A stretch of DNA of 16,589 nt from JAZDLC01 sp043802345 (lineage in GTDB: Bacteria > Planctomycetota > B15-G4 > JADJEK01). Positions 5,194 to 13,087 of this stretch are shown one piece after another. The DNA lies in contig JAZDLC010000065.1 of NCBI GenBank assembly GCA_043802345.1, forward strand, positions 1 to 16,589, given 5' to 3'. A program made the position numbers and the translations under genes. A model generated the notes under the pieces. It searched no databases. It was not told the DNA's origin and saw only the letters and a program-made list of their open reading frames with translations. How positions within the stretch are numbered: position 1 is the first letter of the stretch; every line of letters starts with the position of its first letter.

Positions 5194-8100
5194 TCATCCG
5201 CCGCCTTCCTGCTGCTGCTTCAACTGCGGGCGCAGCACGAGCCCCTCCATCCCACCCACGGGGACCGTGACCTCCATCAGTTCGAAGGCCTGGCGCGAGT
5301 GCAGCTGCACCTCGTACAACCCGGGCTTCAGGCCGGCCACATGGAACTGCATGCTGTCGGTGTCGACCCGCCCTCCGGCACGCTCTCCGTCCTGGACCTT
5401 GCTCCGGAAATCGAGCCAGAGGAAGCGGGGCTTCTCCATCCCGGAGGGGAGTTCGATGATGCCGCGGATCTCCACCCCCTTGTAGAGAACCAGCTCCACT
5501 GGCGGCGGTTCTCCGTTGTAGGAGATCTTGACCCCGCCGGCCACGGCCTCCGCGTACCCATCCCGCCGGGCGCGCACCCGGTAGGTCCCCGCGGGCACGG
5601 TGGGGAAGAAGAAGCTGCCGTCCCGGCCGGCCACCGTGTCCATCCGGGTCCCCTCCCACTCGTCTCCCCCCTCGGATCGCAGGTTGATCTGGGCGCCCGG
5701 TGCGGGCGTTCGCTTCGAGTCCAGCATCGCCCGGCCGCGCAGCGCCCCGGTGCGAATGTCAAAGTTGACTTCCCGGGTCTCGTTCGGCTCCAGGTCGACG
5801 TTCTGTTCCACCAGCCGGCTCGACATGAACGCGTCGGCGCGCCCTTTCTGGCGCACCGAGACCGTGACTTTGCCCGCCGGCACCTCACCGAAATCGAAGA
5901 AGCCGTTCTCATCGGTCCGCGCACTCTTCTGCCCGCGCCACTCGCCCCGGGGCCGCGCCGAGACCGTCATGTCCGCGCCTGGCGCGCTGTTCAGGTGGAC
6001 CCGACCCCGGACGCGCGCCGTGGGGCCGTCGACTCCCGCGCCGAGAATGTCCACGTCGAGATAGGTCAACTCCCCCTCGACGATGGTGGCCTCCATGAAA
6101 CGTTCCGGCATGAACTGCTCGAACCCGCTGATCTGATCGGAAAGCGACTGGTTCGCGAATCGCTGCATGATGGTGACCGAGTACTCTCCCGGCTCGAGAT
6201 GAGTCACCTCGAACTCCCCGTTGGCATCGGTCACCGTGAATCGCGGAAAGCGTTCCTTGCCGCGCACGCCCATCGCCACGAACCGTTCCTTGTCGGGAGG
6301 GTTGTTCCCCATGTGCACCCTTCCCTGGAGCGTTCCCCCGCCTCTCAGCTCGATGACGGCGACCTCACCAGGGACGATCATCTCTTCCTCCGCCGTGGCG
6401 TAGGCGGGGTGAATCACGGCGACCCTGTAGGTGCCGTTCTTGAGGCCGTCGAGGCGGACGGTGCCTTCCGGCCCGGTCCGTTTGGTGCTGAGCGGCACTC
6501 TCTTCATCTCTTCCTTGGCGGAGGGGTCGAAGACCCCCACCGTTGCGTAGTGGACCGGGTCCCCCGTGGCGGCCTCGACCACCTGGACCGTCACGGACAC
6601 CTCCTCGATCAGGACCATCTCGACCTGAGCCGGCCCGTCGGTCAGATCCACGTTGGACGAACCGATGGTGTATCCGGGCGCCTTCACCGTGACCGCGTAC
6701 TTTCCCGGGTCGAGTTCCTTCACCACCGCCGCGCCGTCCTCCCGATACGAGAGTCTCCGGTCCATGGAGACCGAGGGCACCAGGAGCGGATGCAGTGGGA
6801 TGCGGTTGATCGGCTGCACCGCCACGGCCGGTCTTCCCAGCACCTCACCGAACGCGTTCAGGGTGATCACGGTCAGCGAATGGGTTCCGCCGATCCTGAT
6901 CACGGCCTCGTCGTATCCGGGCGCCACGTCCGTGACGATCGTCCATTCGATCCCGCCCTCGGGACGGGCCGCGACCACATGGTCGCTGTCGGAGAGGCCT
7001 GCCACCTCGAAGCGGCCTGCCTCGTCCGACACCGCCACGGGAGCCAGCACCGCGGCCGGCGCCAGCTCGAGCTGGGCTCCGGCGAGGATTTCCGCGTTCG
7101 GCACCGGAACGTCCGCCGAGTCGATCACCCTTCCCACGAGCGTCTCGCCCGTTTGCATCCGCAAGTCGCCGATCGTCTTCTCGCCGGTGTTGCCGGTCGG
7201 CACCGGCCCGTGCACCAGGGAAAGCAGGTCCTCCTTGTCGACCAGCACCGTGGCCATGCCGAGCGGCACGCCCTCCAGCCGGAAGGTCCCGTCCTCTTCC
7301 GTGCGCGTGGTCGGCACGGGAAAACGGTCCACCAGGCGGGTGATCCACGGGGGGATCGGCGCCACCCGCCACTTGTTGTTCACATCCTCCTGATAGGCGA
7401 CCGTGAATCCGGGACGGACATCCTGGACGCCGAAAGTGAAGATGACAGAGGGCAGGTTGGTTGCCCGCACCCGCGCGTCCGCGACCGGCGCGCCGTCCTC
7501 ATCCACGACCCGGCCGGTGAAGATCACATACGGGTCGAGCGCGACGTCGCCCAGATCGACGACCTCGCCCGGATTGGGGGCGTGATCGACGAAGCGAATG
7601 GTCGAGCGGGCGCCGCCCGAGTCGATGCCGAGGACGTAGATTCCCCTTGGCTCCAGCTTCTCGAACCGGAAGCGTCCGTTCTCGTCGCTCCTGGCGACGC
7701 CCTTGACCACGTTGATTTCCGTCGGCTCCTCATTGAAGAGCGAGCCGAGATCCGGAAAGAAATCGTGCACCGTGGCGGCCAGCGCCTCGATGCCCATGTC
7801 CGGCACCGGTGTTCCGTCCGGCTCCACGATGCGTCCCACCAGACCGCCGAGGGCCCTGGTGTACGAGTCCGGAGGGGCGTCCGGGTCGGGAGCCTCGGCC
7901 GCCTCCGCGACCACTTCCCGGGACATCCCCGGCTCCTCCCCGGCCGCCTCCGGTTCGTCCCGGGATCGGCCGTCCCCTCCTGTCGAAGCGAGTTCCTCGA
8001 TGACCGGGCCGTTCCCCTCAGGCGGGTTTCCCGTGAAGGCAAGCACCAGCACCAGCGCCACGACGCCAAGAGCGCCGACCAGCAGGATCAGTTTCTTCAT
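5194..8100 (-). CDS. Large periplasmic protein of about nine carboxypeptidase-regulatory-like (Ig-like) repeats
   Basis: A 968-residue protein with an N-terminal KK, one membrane segment (about 4-22), an acidic low-complexity linker (about 30-80), then about nine beta-sandwich repeats with the pattern GRVxDxxGxPVxxAxV ... TDExGxFxxxxLxxGxYxV. Approximate repeat spans: 85-160, 193-295, 320-385, 405-485, 500-570, 590-650, 696-760, 788-855 and 875-938. There is no lipobox and I see no cysteine, consistent with an N-anchored envelope protein. Such repeats usually mediate binding or act as spacers; no catalytic domain is visible. ATG at 8100 is preferred to an in-frame TTG at 8118 because GAGGA lies five bases before it. 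Codon use and GC match the neighbours. It sits upstream of the TMTC-like gene in the same direction; a glycosylation target is a speculative reading. No specific function can be named. Confidence 0.85.
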   Translation of the reverse strand: MKKLILLVGALGVVALVLVLAFTGNPPEGNGPVIEELASTGGDGRSRDEPEAAGEEPGMSREVVAEAAEAPDPDAPPDSYTRALGGLVGRIVEPDGTPVPDMGIEALAATVHDFFPDLGSLFNEEPTEINVVKGVARSDENGRFRFEKLEPRGIYVLGIDSGGARSTIRFVDHAPNPGEVVDLGDVALDPYVIFTGRVVDEDGAPVADARVRATNLPSVIFTFGVQDVRPGFTVAYQEDVNNKWRVAPIPPWITRLVDRFPVPTTRTEEDGTFRLEGVPLGMATVLVDKEDLLSLVHGPVPTGNTGEKTIGDLRMQTGETLVGRVIDSADVPVPNAEILAGAQLELAPAAVLAPVAVSDEAGRFEVAGLSDSDHVVAARPEGGIEWTIVTDVAPGYDEAVIRIGGTHSLTVITLNAFGEVLGRPAVAVQPINRIPLHPLLVPSVSMDRRLSYREDGAAVVKELDPGKYAVTVKAPGYTIGSSNVDLTDGPAQVEMVLIEEVSVTVQVVEAATGDPVHYATVGVFDPSAKEEMKRVPLSTKRTGPEGTVRLDGLKNGTYRVAVIHPAYATAEEEMIVPGEVAVIELRGGGTLQGRVHMGNNPPDKERFVAMGVRGKERFPRFTVTDANGEFEVTHLEPGEYSVTIMQRFANQSLSDQISGFEQFMPERFMEATIVEGELTYLDVDILGAGVDGPTARVRGRVHLNSAPGADMTVSARPRGEWRGQKSARTDENGFFDFGEVPAGKVTVSVRQKGRADAFMSSRLVEQNVDLEPNETREVNFDIRTGALRGRAMLDSKRTPAPGAQINLRSEGGDEWEGTRMDTVAGRDGSFFFPTVPAGTYRVRARRDGYAEAVAGGVKISYNGEPPPVELVLYKGVEIRGIIELPSGMEKPRFLWLDFRSKVQDGERAGGRVDTDSMQFHVAGLKPGLYEVQLHSRQAFELMEVTVPVGGMEGLVLRPQLKQQQEGGG

Positions 8101-8147
8101 CAGATTCCTCGGCCGCAACGGGCGGGTGCCAGGCCCGGCGGACCCCC

Positions 8148-8156
8148 ATCCTAGCA
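8148..8156 (-). promoter_or_regulatory. Possible extended -10 promoter of the 968-residue protein gene
   Basis: The minus strand reads TGCTAGGAT, an extended -10 (TGn + TAGGAT, 4 of 6 to consensus). No good -35 is visible 17-18 bases upstream. The predicted start at about 8141 leaves a leader of about 40 bases before the ATG at 8100. Confidence 0.4.
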
Positions 8157-8190
8157 GGCCGCAGAAGAATCTCTAAGGCTCATGCCGACC

Positions 8191-8216
8191 CGCGCGGCCA
8201 TTCCACGGGCCGCGCG
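8191..8216 (-). terminator. GC-rich hairpin after elbB (no U-tract)
   Basis: A perfect 9-bp stem (CGCGCGGCC / GGCCGCGCG) with an 8-base loop starts 21 bases past the elbB stop. No T-run follows, so it may be a Rho-associated or 3'-stabilising hairpin rather than an intrinsic terminator. It separates elbB from the candidate promoter of the next gene. Confidence 0.4.
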
Positions 8217-8237
8217 ATGCTCATGAAACGACCCGCT

Positions 8238-8897
8238 CTAGTGGCGGGCCAGCTCCACCACCGCCCCACAGAGCTTCTCGATCCCGTCGGCCGCTTCGGA
8301 GATCCTGCCGGCCAGCATGTAGGCGGGCGTGGTCACGATCTTCCGCTCCGCGTCGATGACGATATCGTCCACCCGGCAGTTCCGGTGCCGGGCTCCGCGG
8401 CCCTCGAGCCTCGCGGCGGTGCCCTTGTCGTTCCCGATCGTCAGCTCGACCCCCTCCTCGCCGAACAACGCCGCCACCACCGCCGGCGCGATGCAGATGG
8501 CGCCGATCGGCTTGCCGGCGGCGTGCACCTCCCTCAGGAAGCGGGCCACCTCCCCATTCACCGACCAGTCGTCCCGGCCGGTGGCGAAATTCGAGAGGTT
8601 CTTCGCGGCGCCGAATCCACCGGGAACGATCGCGGCGTCCACCTCGTCCGCCGAGAGCTCGGCCAGATCACGGATCTTGCCCCGGGCGATTCGGGCTGAC
8701 TCAGAGAGGACGTTGCGGGTCTCCGCGGTACCCTTGCCAGTGACGTGGTCGACCACATCCATCTGGTTGATGTTCGGCGCCGCAAAGACCACCTCGGCGT
8801 CCATCCGGTCGAGCGCCAGGAGGGTCAGCACCGACTCGTGAATCTCCGCGCCGTCATTGACGCCGCATCCGGAAAGAATGACCGCGACTCTTGCCAT
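8238..8897 (-). CDS. elbB: ElbB-type glyoxalase-like protein (DJ-1/PfpI superfamily)
   Basis: A 219-residue cytoplasmic protein, close to the ~217 of E. coli ElbB and colinear with the family along its whole length. Marks: ILSGCGVNDGAEIHE (residues 7-21), FAAPNINQMDVVDH (38-51), VPGGFGAAKNLSNFA (91-105) and the nucleophile-elbow cysteine in GAICIAPAV (Cys135). ElbB (isoprenoid biosynthesis protein with amidotransferase-like domain) has weak glyoxalase activity in E. coli; its physiological role is not settled. ATG at 8897 is chosen because AAGGGAG lies eight bases upstream and homology starts exactly there; the in-frame extension to 9005 would run into the divergent nth start. It is transcribed divergently from nth. 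The link to isoprenoids is only suggestive, given the synthase gene five kilobases further along the same strand. Confidence 0.92.
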   Translation of the reverse strand: MARVAVILSGCGVNDGAEIHESVLTLLALDRMDAEVVFAAPNINQMDVVDHVTGKGTAETRNVLSESARIARGKIRDLAELSADEVDAAIVPGGFGAAKNLSNFATGRDDWSVNGEVARFLREVHAAGKPIGAICIAPAVVAALFGEEGVELTIGNDKGTAARLEGRGARHRNCRVDDIVIDAERKIVTTPAYMLAGRISEAADGIEKLCGAVVELARH

Positions 8898-8925
8898 GAT
8901 GAAGACTCCCTTTGATAGAGGGCCC

Positions 8926-8954
8926 ATCGTACCAATCGGTGCGGAGTCGGTGAA
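8926..8954 (-). promoter_or_regulatory. Candidate elbB promoter
   Basis: On the minus strand, TTCACC (8949-8954) and TACGAT (8926-8931) are separated by 17 bases; each matches the sigma-70 consensus at four of six positions. Transcription would start near 8919, about 20 bases before the elbB start codon. Confidence 0.4.
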
Positions 8955-8960
8955 GAACCC

Positions 8961-8989
8961 TTGGGAAGCCCGAGGGGCCGGCGTAACAT
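8961..8989 (+). promoter_or_regulatory. Candidate nth promoter, possibly giving a leaderless mRNA
   Basis: TTGGGA (8961-8966) and TAACAT (8984-8989) are 17 bases apart, four of six matches each. The predicted start falls at about 8996, the TTG start of nth itself, and no Shine-Dalgarno sequence precedes that TTG. The operon may therefore be transcribed without a 5' leader. Confidence 0.35.
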
Positions 8990-8995
8990 ACCTGC

Positions 8996-9661
8996 TTGGC
9001 TGCAAAGAGAGAGAAACCGACCCGCCGCAAGCCGGTCCCGTCAGCCCTGCCGATCCGGACTGTCCTGACCGGCCTGCGCCGTGACTACCCGGACGCCTGC
9101 TGCTCCCTGGACTACCGGAACGCGCTCGAGTTGCTGGTCGCGACGGTGCTCTCCGCCCAGTGCACCGACGAGCGGGTCAACCTGGTCACCAAGGAACTGT
9201 TCCGGAGGTACCGGTCCGCAAACGACTACGCCACCTCGCCGGAGGGTGAACTGGAGGAGTTGATCCGCTCCACCGGCTTCTTCAACAACAAGGCGAAGTC
9301 GCTGCGCGGAATGGGCCGGGTCGTGGTGGAGAAGTTCGGGGGAGAGATTCCCGGAACCATGGAAGAGCTGCTGACCCTGCCCGGAGTGGCCCGCAAGACC
9401 GCCAACGTGGTGCTCGGGAACGCGTTCCAGATCGCCTCCGGCATCACCGTCGACACCCACGTCTTCCGGCTGTCCCGAAGGATGGGCCTCAGCCGGGAGA
9501 AGACCCCCGAGAAGGTCGAGCAGAAGCTGATGGAGCTGGTGCCGCGGAAGGACTGGATCCTCTTCGGCCACGCCATGATCCAGCACGGCCGCGCGGTCTG
9601 CAAGGCCCGCAAACCGGACTGTGAACTCTGCAGGTTTCGAAAGAGCTGTCCAAAGGATTGA
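8996..9661 (+). CDS. nth: Endonuclease III (DNA glycosylase/AP lyase)
   Basis: A 221-residue base-excision repair enzyme that removes oxidised pyrimidines and cleaves AP sites by beta-elimination. Marks: VATVLSAQCTDERVN (48-62), helix-hairpin-helix LPGVARKTAN with catalytic Lys134, VDTHV with catalytic Asp153, and a complete 4Fe-4S ligand set C-x6-C-x2-C-x5-C (Cys202, 209, 212, 218). The basic N-terminal ~12 residues are the usual variable extension. The TTG at 8996 lacks a visible ribosome site; no better in-frame start exists before homology begins around residue 20, so the start is moderately certain. Only three bases separate its stop from the carbamate kinase ATG, and the kinase ribosome site (AAAGGA, 9652-9656) lies in the nth coding end, indicating one transcript. 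Confidence 0.95.
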   Translation: MAAKREKPTRRKPVPSALPIRTVLTGLRRDYPDACCSLDYRNALELLVATVLSAQCTDERVNLVTKELFRRYRSANDYATSPEGELEELIRSTGFFNNKAKSLRGMGRVVVEKFGGEIPGTMEELLTLPGVARKTANVVLGNAFQIASGITVDTHVFRLSRRMGLSREKTPEKVEQKLMELVPRKDWILFGHAMIQHGRAVCKARKPDCELCRFRKSCPKD

Positions 9662-9664
9662 GTT

Positions 9665-10600
9665 ATGCGCCGCATCATCATGACCGCCCTGGGAGGGAAC
9701 GCACTGATCCGTGCCGGGGAGTCGGCTTCCATCAAGGGCCAGTTCAAGAACGCGCGCAGGGCGCTGCGGGCCCTCCTGCCCCTGTTCAAGGAAGGGGCGG
9801 CGATGTGCCTGACGCACGGCAACGGCCCCCAGGTCGGCAACATCCTGATCCGATCCGAGCATTCGATCGGCAAGGCGTACATCATTCCGCTGGAGGTCGC
9901 GGTGGGCCAGTCGGAGGGAGAGATCGGCTACCTGCTGCAGCAGAGCGTGGTCAACCTGCTGGCCAAGGAGGGGATCCAGCGGGACGTGGTCGGTCTGCTG
10001 ACCCAGGTGGAGGTAGACACCGCTGATCCGGCGTTCAGGGATCCCGTGAAACCGGTGGGCCCTTACCTTTCCGTGGAGGACGCCGAATTCCTGCGCGAGC
10101 AGGGGCTTCAAGTCAGGGAAGAGAAGGGGAAGGGGTTCCGGCGGGTCGTGGCGAGCCCTGCCCCGATCCGGATCCTCGAGTCGCGGGTGGTAGCCGACCT
10201 GGTGCATCGGGGCGTGGTCGTCATCGCCGCGGGTGGAGGAGGGATTCCGGTCGCGCGCAAGAGGGGGCGCTACCAGGGAGTGGCCGCCGTGGTCGACAAG
10301 GATCGGGCGGCCGGCATGCTGGCACGCGAGCTACGGGCCGACATGCTTCTCCTGCTGACCGGCGTGGACAACGTGATGCTCGACTACGGAACCAAGCACC
10401 AGAAGAACATCCGGGAGTTTTCCGTCTCCGAGGCCATCCGTTGGCTGGGGGAGGGCCAGTTCCCGCGTGGAAGCATGGGACCGAAGATCGAGGCGTCGAT
10501 CGAGTTCCTCACCAACGGCGGGAAGGAAGTCCTGATCACGTCTCCGGAGAAGCTCAGCAGGGCAATGGCTGGCGAGGCCGGAACCCGGATTGTGCCGTAG
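9665..10600 (+). CDS. arcC: Carbamate kinase
   Basis: A 311-residue amino-acid-kinase-fold enzyme catalysing ATP + carbamate (from NH3 and CO2/bicarbonate) <=> ADP + carbamoyl phosphate. Marks: ALGGNAL (8-14), THGNGPQVGN (50-59), GYLLQQ (88-93), a long PVKPVGPY insertion loop (127-134), AAGGGGIPV (188-196), VDKDRAAG (210-217) and RGSMGPKIEA (268-277), together diagnostic of carbamate kinase rather than of aspartokinase or UMP kinase. Length is normal. In most organisms it works downstream of arginine deiminase or agmatine/allantoin breakdown to make ATP; no arcA or argF partner is in the window. It is followed 18 bases later by a gamma-carbonic anhydrase gene, consistent with handling of the CO2 or bicarbonate released. 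Confidence 0.93.
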   Translation: MRRIIMTALGGNALIRAGESASIKGQFKNARRALRALLPLFKEGAAMCLTHGNGPQVGNILIRSEHSIGKAYIIPLEVAVGQSEGEIGYLLQQSVVNLLAKEGIQRDVVGLLTQVEVDTADPAFRDPVKPVGPYLSVEDAEFLREQGLQVREEKGKGFRRVVASPAPIRILESRVVADLVHRGVVVIAAGGGGIPVARKRGRYQGVAAVVDKDRAAGMLARELRADMLLLLTGVDNVMLDYGTKHQKNIREFSVSEAIRWLGEGQFPRGSMGPKIEASIEFLTNGGKEVLITSPEKLSRAMAGEAGTRIVP

Positions 10601-10618
10601 AGCCGAGGAGAGGATCGC

Positions 10619-11185
10619 ATGAAGGCCCTGGTCATGCCGCATAACGGCGTTGCTCCCACGTTCGGTCGGGATGTATTCCTGGCGCCGACCTGCTCCGTCA
10701 TCGGCGACGTCAGGCTGGGTAACCGGGTCTCGGTCTGGTACGGCGTCGTCCTGCGGGGTGATGTGCACACGATCACCGTGGGTGACAATTCGAACCTCCA
10801 GGATGGCGCGATCTTCCACGGCACTCATGGGGTCTGGCCGGTCGTGATCGGCGAGAGGGTCAGCATCGCCCACGGAGCGATCGTCCACGGAGCGGTGATC
10901 GAAGATGACGTCCTGATCGGCATCGGGGCGAGAGTGCTGGACGGGTCGCGCATCGGGAGGCTCTCCCTGGTGGCTGCCGGCGCCGTGGTCAGGGAAGGAG
11001 TCACCATTCCGCCCCGGTCACTGGTGACAGGGGTCCCGGGCGTGGTCAAGCGGCAACTGACCGACAGCGAGGTGGAGCGGATCACCGGCACGCCGCCGCA
11101 ATACGCCGAATACGCCAGGGACACGCGCGCTTCGTGCCTTCGAGCGGAGCACGAGGACCCGTTCTGGGAGGGACGAGCAGTCTGA
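10619..11185 (+). CDS. Gamma-class carbonic anhydrase family protein (left-handed beta-helix)
   Basis: A 188-residue hexapeptide-repeat protein. Marks: VWYGVVLRGD with Arg46 and Asp48, NLQDG with Gln61/Asp62, and three histidines in metal-ligand positions: FHG (His67), IAHGAIVHG (His85 and His90). Repeats of the form [IV]GxxxxI continue to about residue 145, followed by a C-terminal helix. The metal site is complete, so CO2 hydration is possible, but many family members (YrdA/PaaY type) have little or no measured activity. GAGAGGA lies just before the ATG. The 18-base gap after carbamate kinase suggests co-transcription and a role in CO2/bicarbonate or thioester-related metabolism; the first is inferred from the neighbour. 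Confidence 0.9.
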   Translation: MKALVMPHNGVAPTFGRDVFLAPTCSVIGDVRLGNRVSVWYGVVLRGDVHTITVGDNSNLQDGAIFHGTHGVWPVVIGERVSIAHGAIVHGAVIEDDVLIGIGARVLDGSRIGRLSLVAAGAVVREGVTIPPRSLVTGVPGVVKRQLTDSEVERITGTPPQYAEYARDTRASCLRAEHEDPFWEGRAV

Positions 11186-11202
11186 TGGAGGATCTCCCCA
11201 CC

Positions 11203-11211
11203 TGGTATACT
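11203..11211 (+). promoter_or_regulatory. Extended -10 promoter of the subtilase gene
   Basis: TGGTATACT is a strong extended -10 (TGn plus TATACT, five of six to consensus). The -35 region is poor. Transcription would start near 11218, giving a leader of about 32 bases with GGAG seven bases before the ATG at 11250. It marks a new transcription unit after the carbonic anhydrase gene. Confidence 0.55.
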
Positions 11212-11249
11212 CTGGCAGCATCCACGCAGAGCCACCCCGGAGATCAGCC

Positions 11250-13058
11250 ATGACCCGCCCACTCGCCGCACTCCCGCTGCTTCTGTGCGCCCTCGGTTCT
11301 CCTCTTTTCGCCAGCGAACCCGCTCCCAGGAATCGCGTGCCGAAAGCGCCGGTCCGCGCCGTGCCTCTACCCGACGGAAACGGATCGTTCCGGCTGACCG
11401 TGAAATTCGTCGACGCCGCCATGGTCCGGGCAGGCGAGGAACAGGAGCTTCTCGCCCTCTCGGGCGCGGATCTCGGCCCGGTTCGGTTGCTGGCAAAGGA
11501 GTACGACCTGTCCTTCACACCGTTGATCCAGCTCCCGGCCGACCGTCTTTCCGCGCTGGAGCAGCGCGCGGCCATCCGCTCCGAGCGGACCCAACCCGAC
11601 CTGGCCGGCATCCTGATCGTGGACGTCCCGGGCGTCACGCCCGCCAACCTGGAGGAGGTCGGCGCGAGACTGCAAGAGCTTCCCCTCGTGGAGTACGCCT
11701 ACATCCAGACCCTGGGCACGCCGCCGCCGGGAGACATCGCCCCGCCGACCCCTGATCTTGCCTCGCACCAGACCTACCACGGACCCGACCCCGGGATCGA
11801 CGCGGCCTACGCCTGGAGCCTGGGAGTGACCGGCGCCGGCGTCCGGCTTTGTGACTGCGAGTATGGCTGGGTCTACAGCCACGAGGATCTCGTCGACAGG
11901 AACTGCCATCCGGAGGCGGGCCAGACGATCCACCCGACGACCATTGCCTACGGATGGGACGAACATGGCACCGCGGTGCTGGGAGAGACCAGCGCGGTGG
12001 TGAACGGCTACGGATGCTCGGGAATGGCGCCGGGCGCGGACGTGTACACCTATCCCGAGCTGTCGGTGGAGGCCGGGTACCGCCGCGTGACGTGCATCAC
12101 CAATGCGATCGCGAACTCGAACACGGGCGACGTGGTCCTGCTGGAGATGCAGACCGTTGGCGCGGGAGGCGACTACGGTCCCGCGGAACTTGATCCTGCG
12201 GTCTTCCTCGTCTGCAAGAACGGCACCGACGCGGGAGTCGTGGTGGTGGGCGCCGCCGGCAACGGCAACCAGGATCTCGACGGCGCGTCGTATGCGTCGT
12301 ACCGGGCCATGGGCGACTCCGGAGCGATCATCGTGGGCGCGGGGAGCCCCGACGTCAACCACGACAAGCTCAGCTTCAGCACCTATGGGGCGAGGGTCAA
12401 TGTCCAGGGTTGGGGCATCAACGTCTTCTCCATCGGCTACGGCGACTACGCCGCCTACGGCGGCGATCCGAACCAGTACTACACCGACGGCTTCAGCGGC
12501 ACGAGCTCCGCCTCGCCGATCGCGACGTCGGCCTGCTTGCTGCTCCAGGAATTCGCCGTCCAGTCGTTCGGGGCACCCCTCGACCCGCTGGCGCTCCGCG
12601 CGGTGCTGAGCGAGACCGGGACGGCCCAGGGGAGCGGCGGACACATCGGCCCGCTTCCCGACCTTCATGCGGCCATGGACTACCTCATGGTGGCATGGAC
12701 CGATCTGGGATCGGCGCTCGCCGGCACGGCGGGAGAACCGCACCTGGAGGGACACGGCTCGCTATCGCCCGGCACGCCCTGGGTCATGGCGCTGACCAAC
12801 GGCCGGCCCAACTCCCTGGCGGTGCTGTTCGTGGGAGGCACCGCGGGATACCAGCCCCTGCGCGGCGGCGTGCTGGTGCCGGTTCCCCTGGCCGCACTGA
12901 CCATCGCCACCGACGGAGCCGGCGAGATTCTGCTCGGGGGGCACGCCCCGGCCGGGTTGGCGCCGGGCCAGGACTTCTACGGACAGATCTGGATCGTCGA
13001 TCCGCTGGCGATCGCCGGCGCGGCGGCCTCGAACGCAGTGACCGTTCGGGTTCCATGA
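11250..13058 (+). CDS. Secreted S8 (subtilisin-like) serine protease
   Basis: A 602-residue exported protease. A Sec signal peptide covers residues 1-21 (hydrophobic core, cleavage likely after LFA). Residues ~45-155 form an inhibitor_I9-like propeptide region. The catalytic domain (~180-470) has Asp202 in LCDCEYG, His239 in DEHGTAV, oxyanion Asn338 in AAGNGN and Ser419 in GTSSASP, so the triad is complete. The Asp motif is unusual: subtilases normally have DTG or DSG, and here it is Asp-Cys-Glu. The last ~120 residues form a beta-rich Gly/Pro/Leu tail (GxPxLxGxGSLSPG ... ASNAVTVRVP) resembling C-terminal domains on secreted proteins of Planctomycetota-like bacteria; its function is unknown. 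The substrate is unknown; extracellular or envelope proteolysis is likely. Confidence 0.92.
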   Translation: MTRPLAALPLLLCALGSPLFASEPAPRNRVPKAPVRAVPLPDGNGSFRLTVKFVDAAMVRAGEEQELLALSGADLGPVRLLAKEYDLSFTPLIQLPADRLSALEQRAAIRSERTQPDLAGILIVDVPGVTPANLEEVGARLQELPLVEYAYIQTLGTPPPGDIAPPTPDLASHQTYHGPDPGIDAAYAWSLGVTGAGVRLCDCEYGWVYSHEDLVDRNCHPEAGQTIHPTTIAYGWDEHGTAVLGETSAVVNGYGCSGMAPGADVYTYPELSVEAGYRRVTCITNAIANSNTGDVVLLEMQTVGAGGDYGPAELDPAVFLVCKNGTDAGVVVVGAAGNGNQDLDGASYASYRAMGDSGAIIVGAGSPDVNHDKLSFSTYGARVNVQGWGINVFSIGYGDYAAYGGDPNQYYTDGFSGTSSASPIATSACLLLQEFAVQSFGAPLDPLALRAVLSETGTAQGSGGHIGPLPDLHAAMDYLMVAWTDLGSALAGTAGEPHLEGHGSLSPGTPWVMALTNGRPNSLAVLFVGGTAGYQPLRGGVLVPVPLAALTIATDGAGEILLGGHAPAGLAPGQDFYGQIWIVDPLAIAGAAASNAVTVRVP

Positions 13059-13087
13059 ACCGGACCTTGTGGAGAGTGGCGTAGGGG

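Noticed and set aside
5299..8154. A 951-codon open frame on the + strand antisense to the 968-residue repeat protein
   Set aside because: The high-GC third positions of the real gene leave the opposite strand open; the antisense translation is low-complexity, rich in His/Arg/Asp/Val, with no domain, whereas the minus-strand frame has nine regular repeats and a signal anchor.
9041..10207. A 388-codon minus-strand frame across nth and the carbamate kinase
   Set aside because: It crosses two well-recognised genes in antisense and has no recognisable domain.
11367..12755. A 462-codon minus-strand frame inside the protease gene
   Set aside because: It is antisense to a complete catalytic triad gene, has no motif, and is the expected GC-driven shadow.
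13055..13084. A 9-residue frame overlapping the protease stop by ATGA
   Set aside because: It is too short to support, has no ribosome site of its own, and ends before the glycosyltransferase start without overlapping it.
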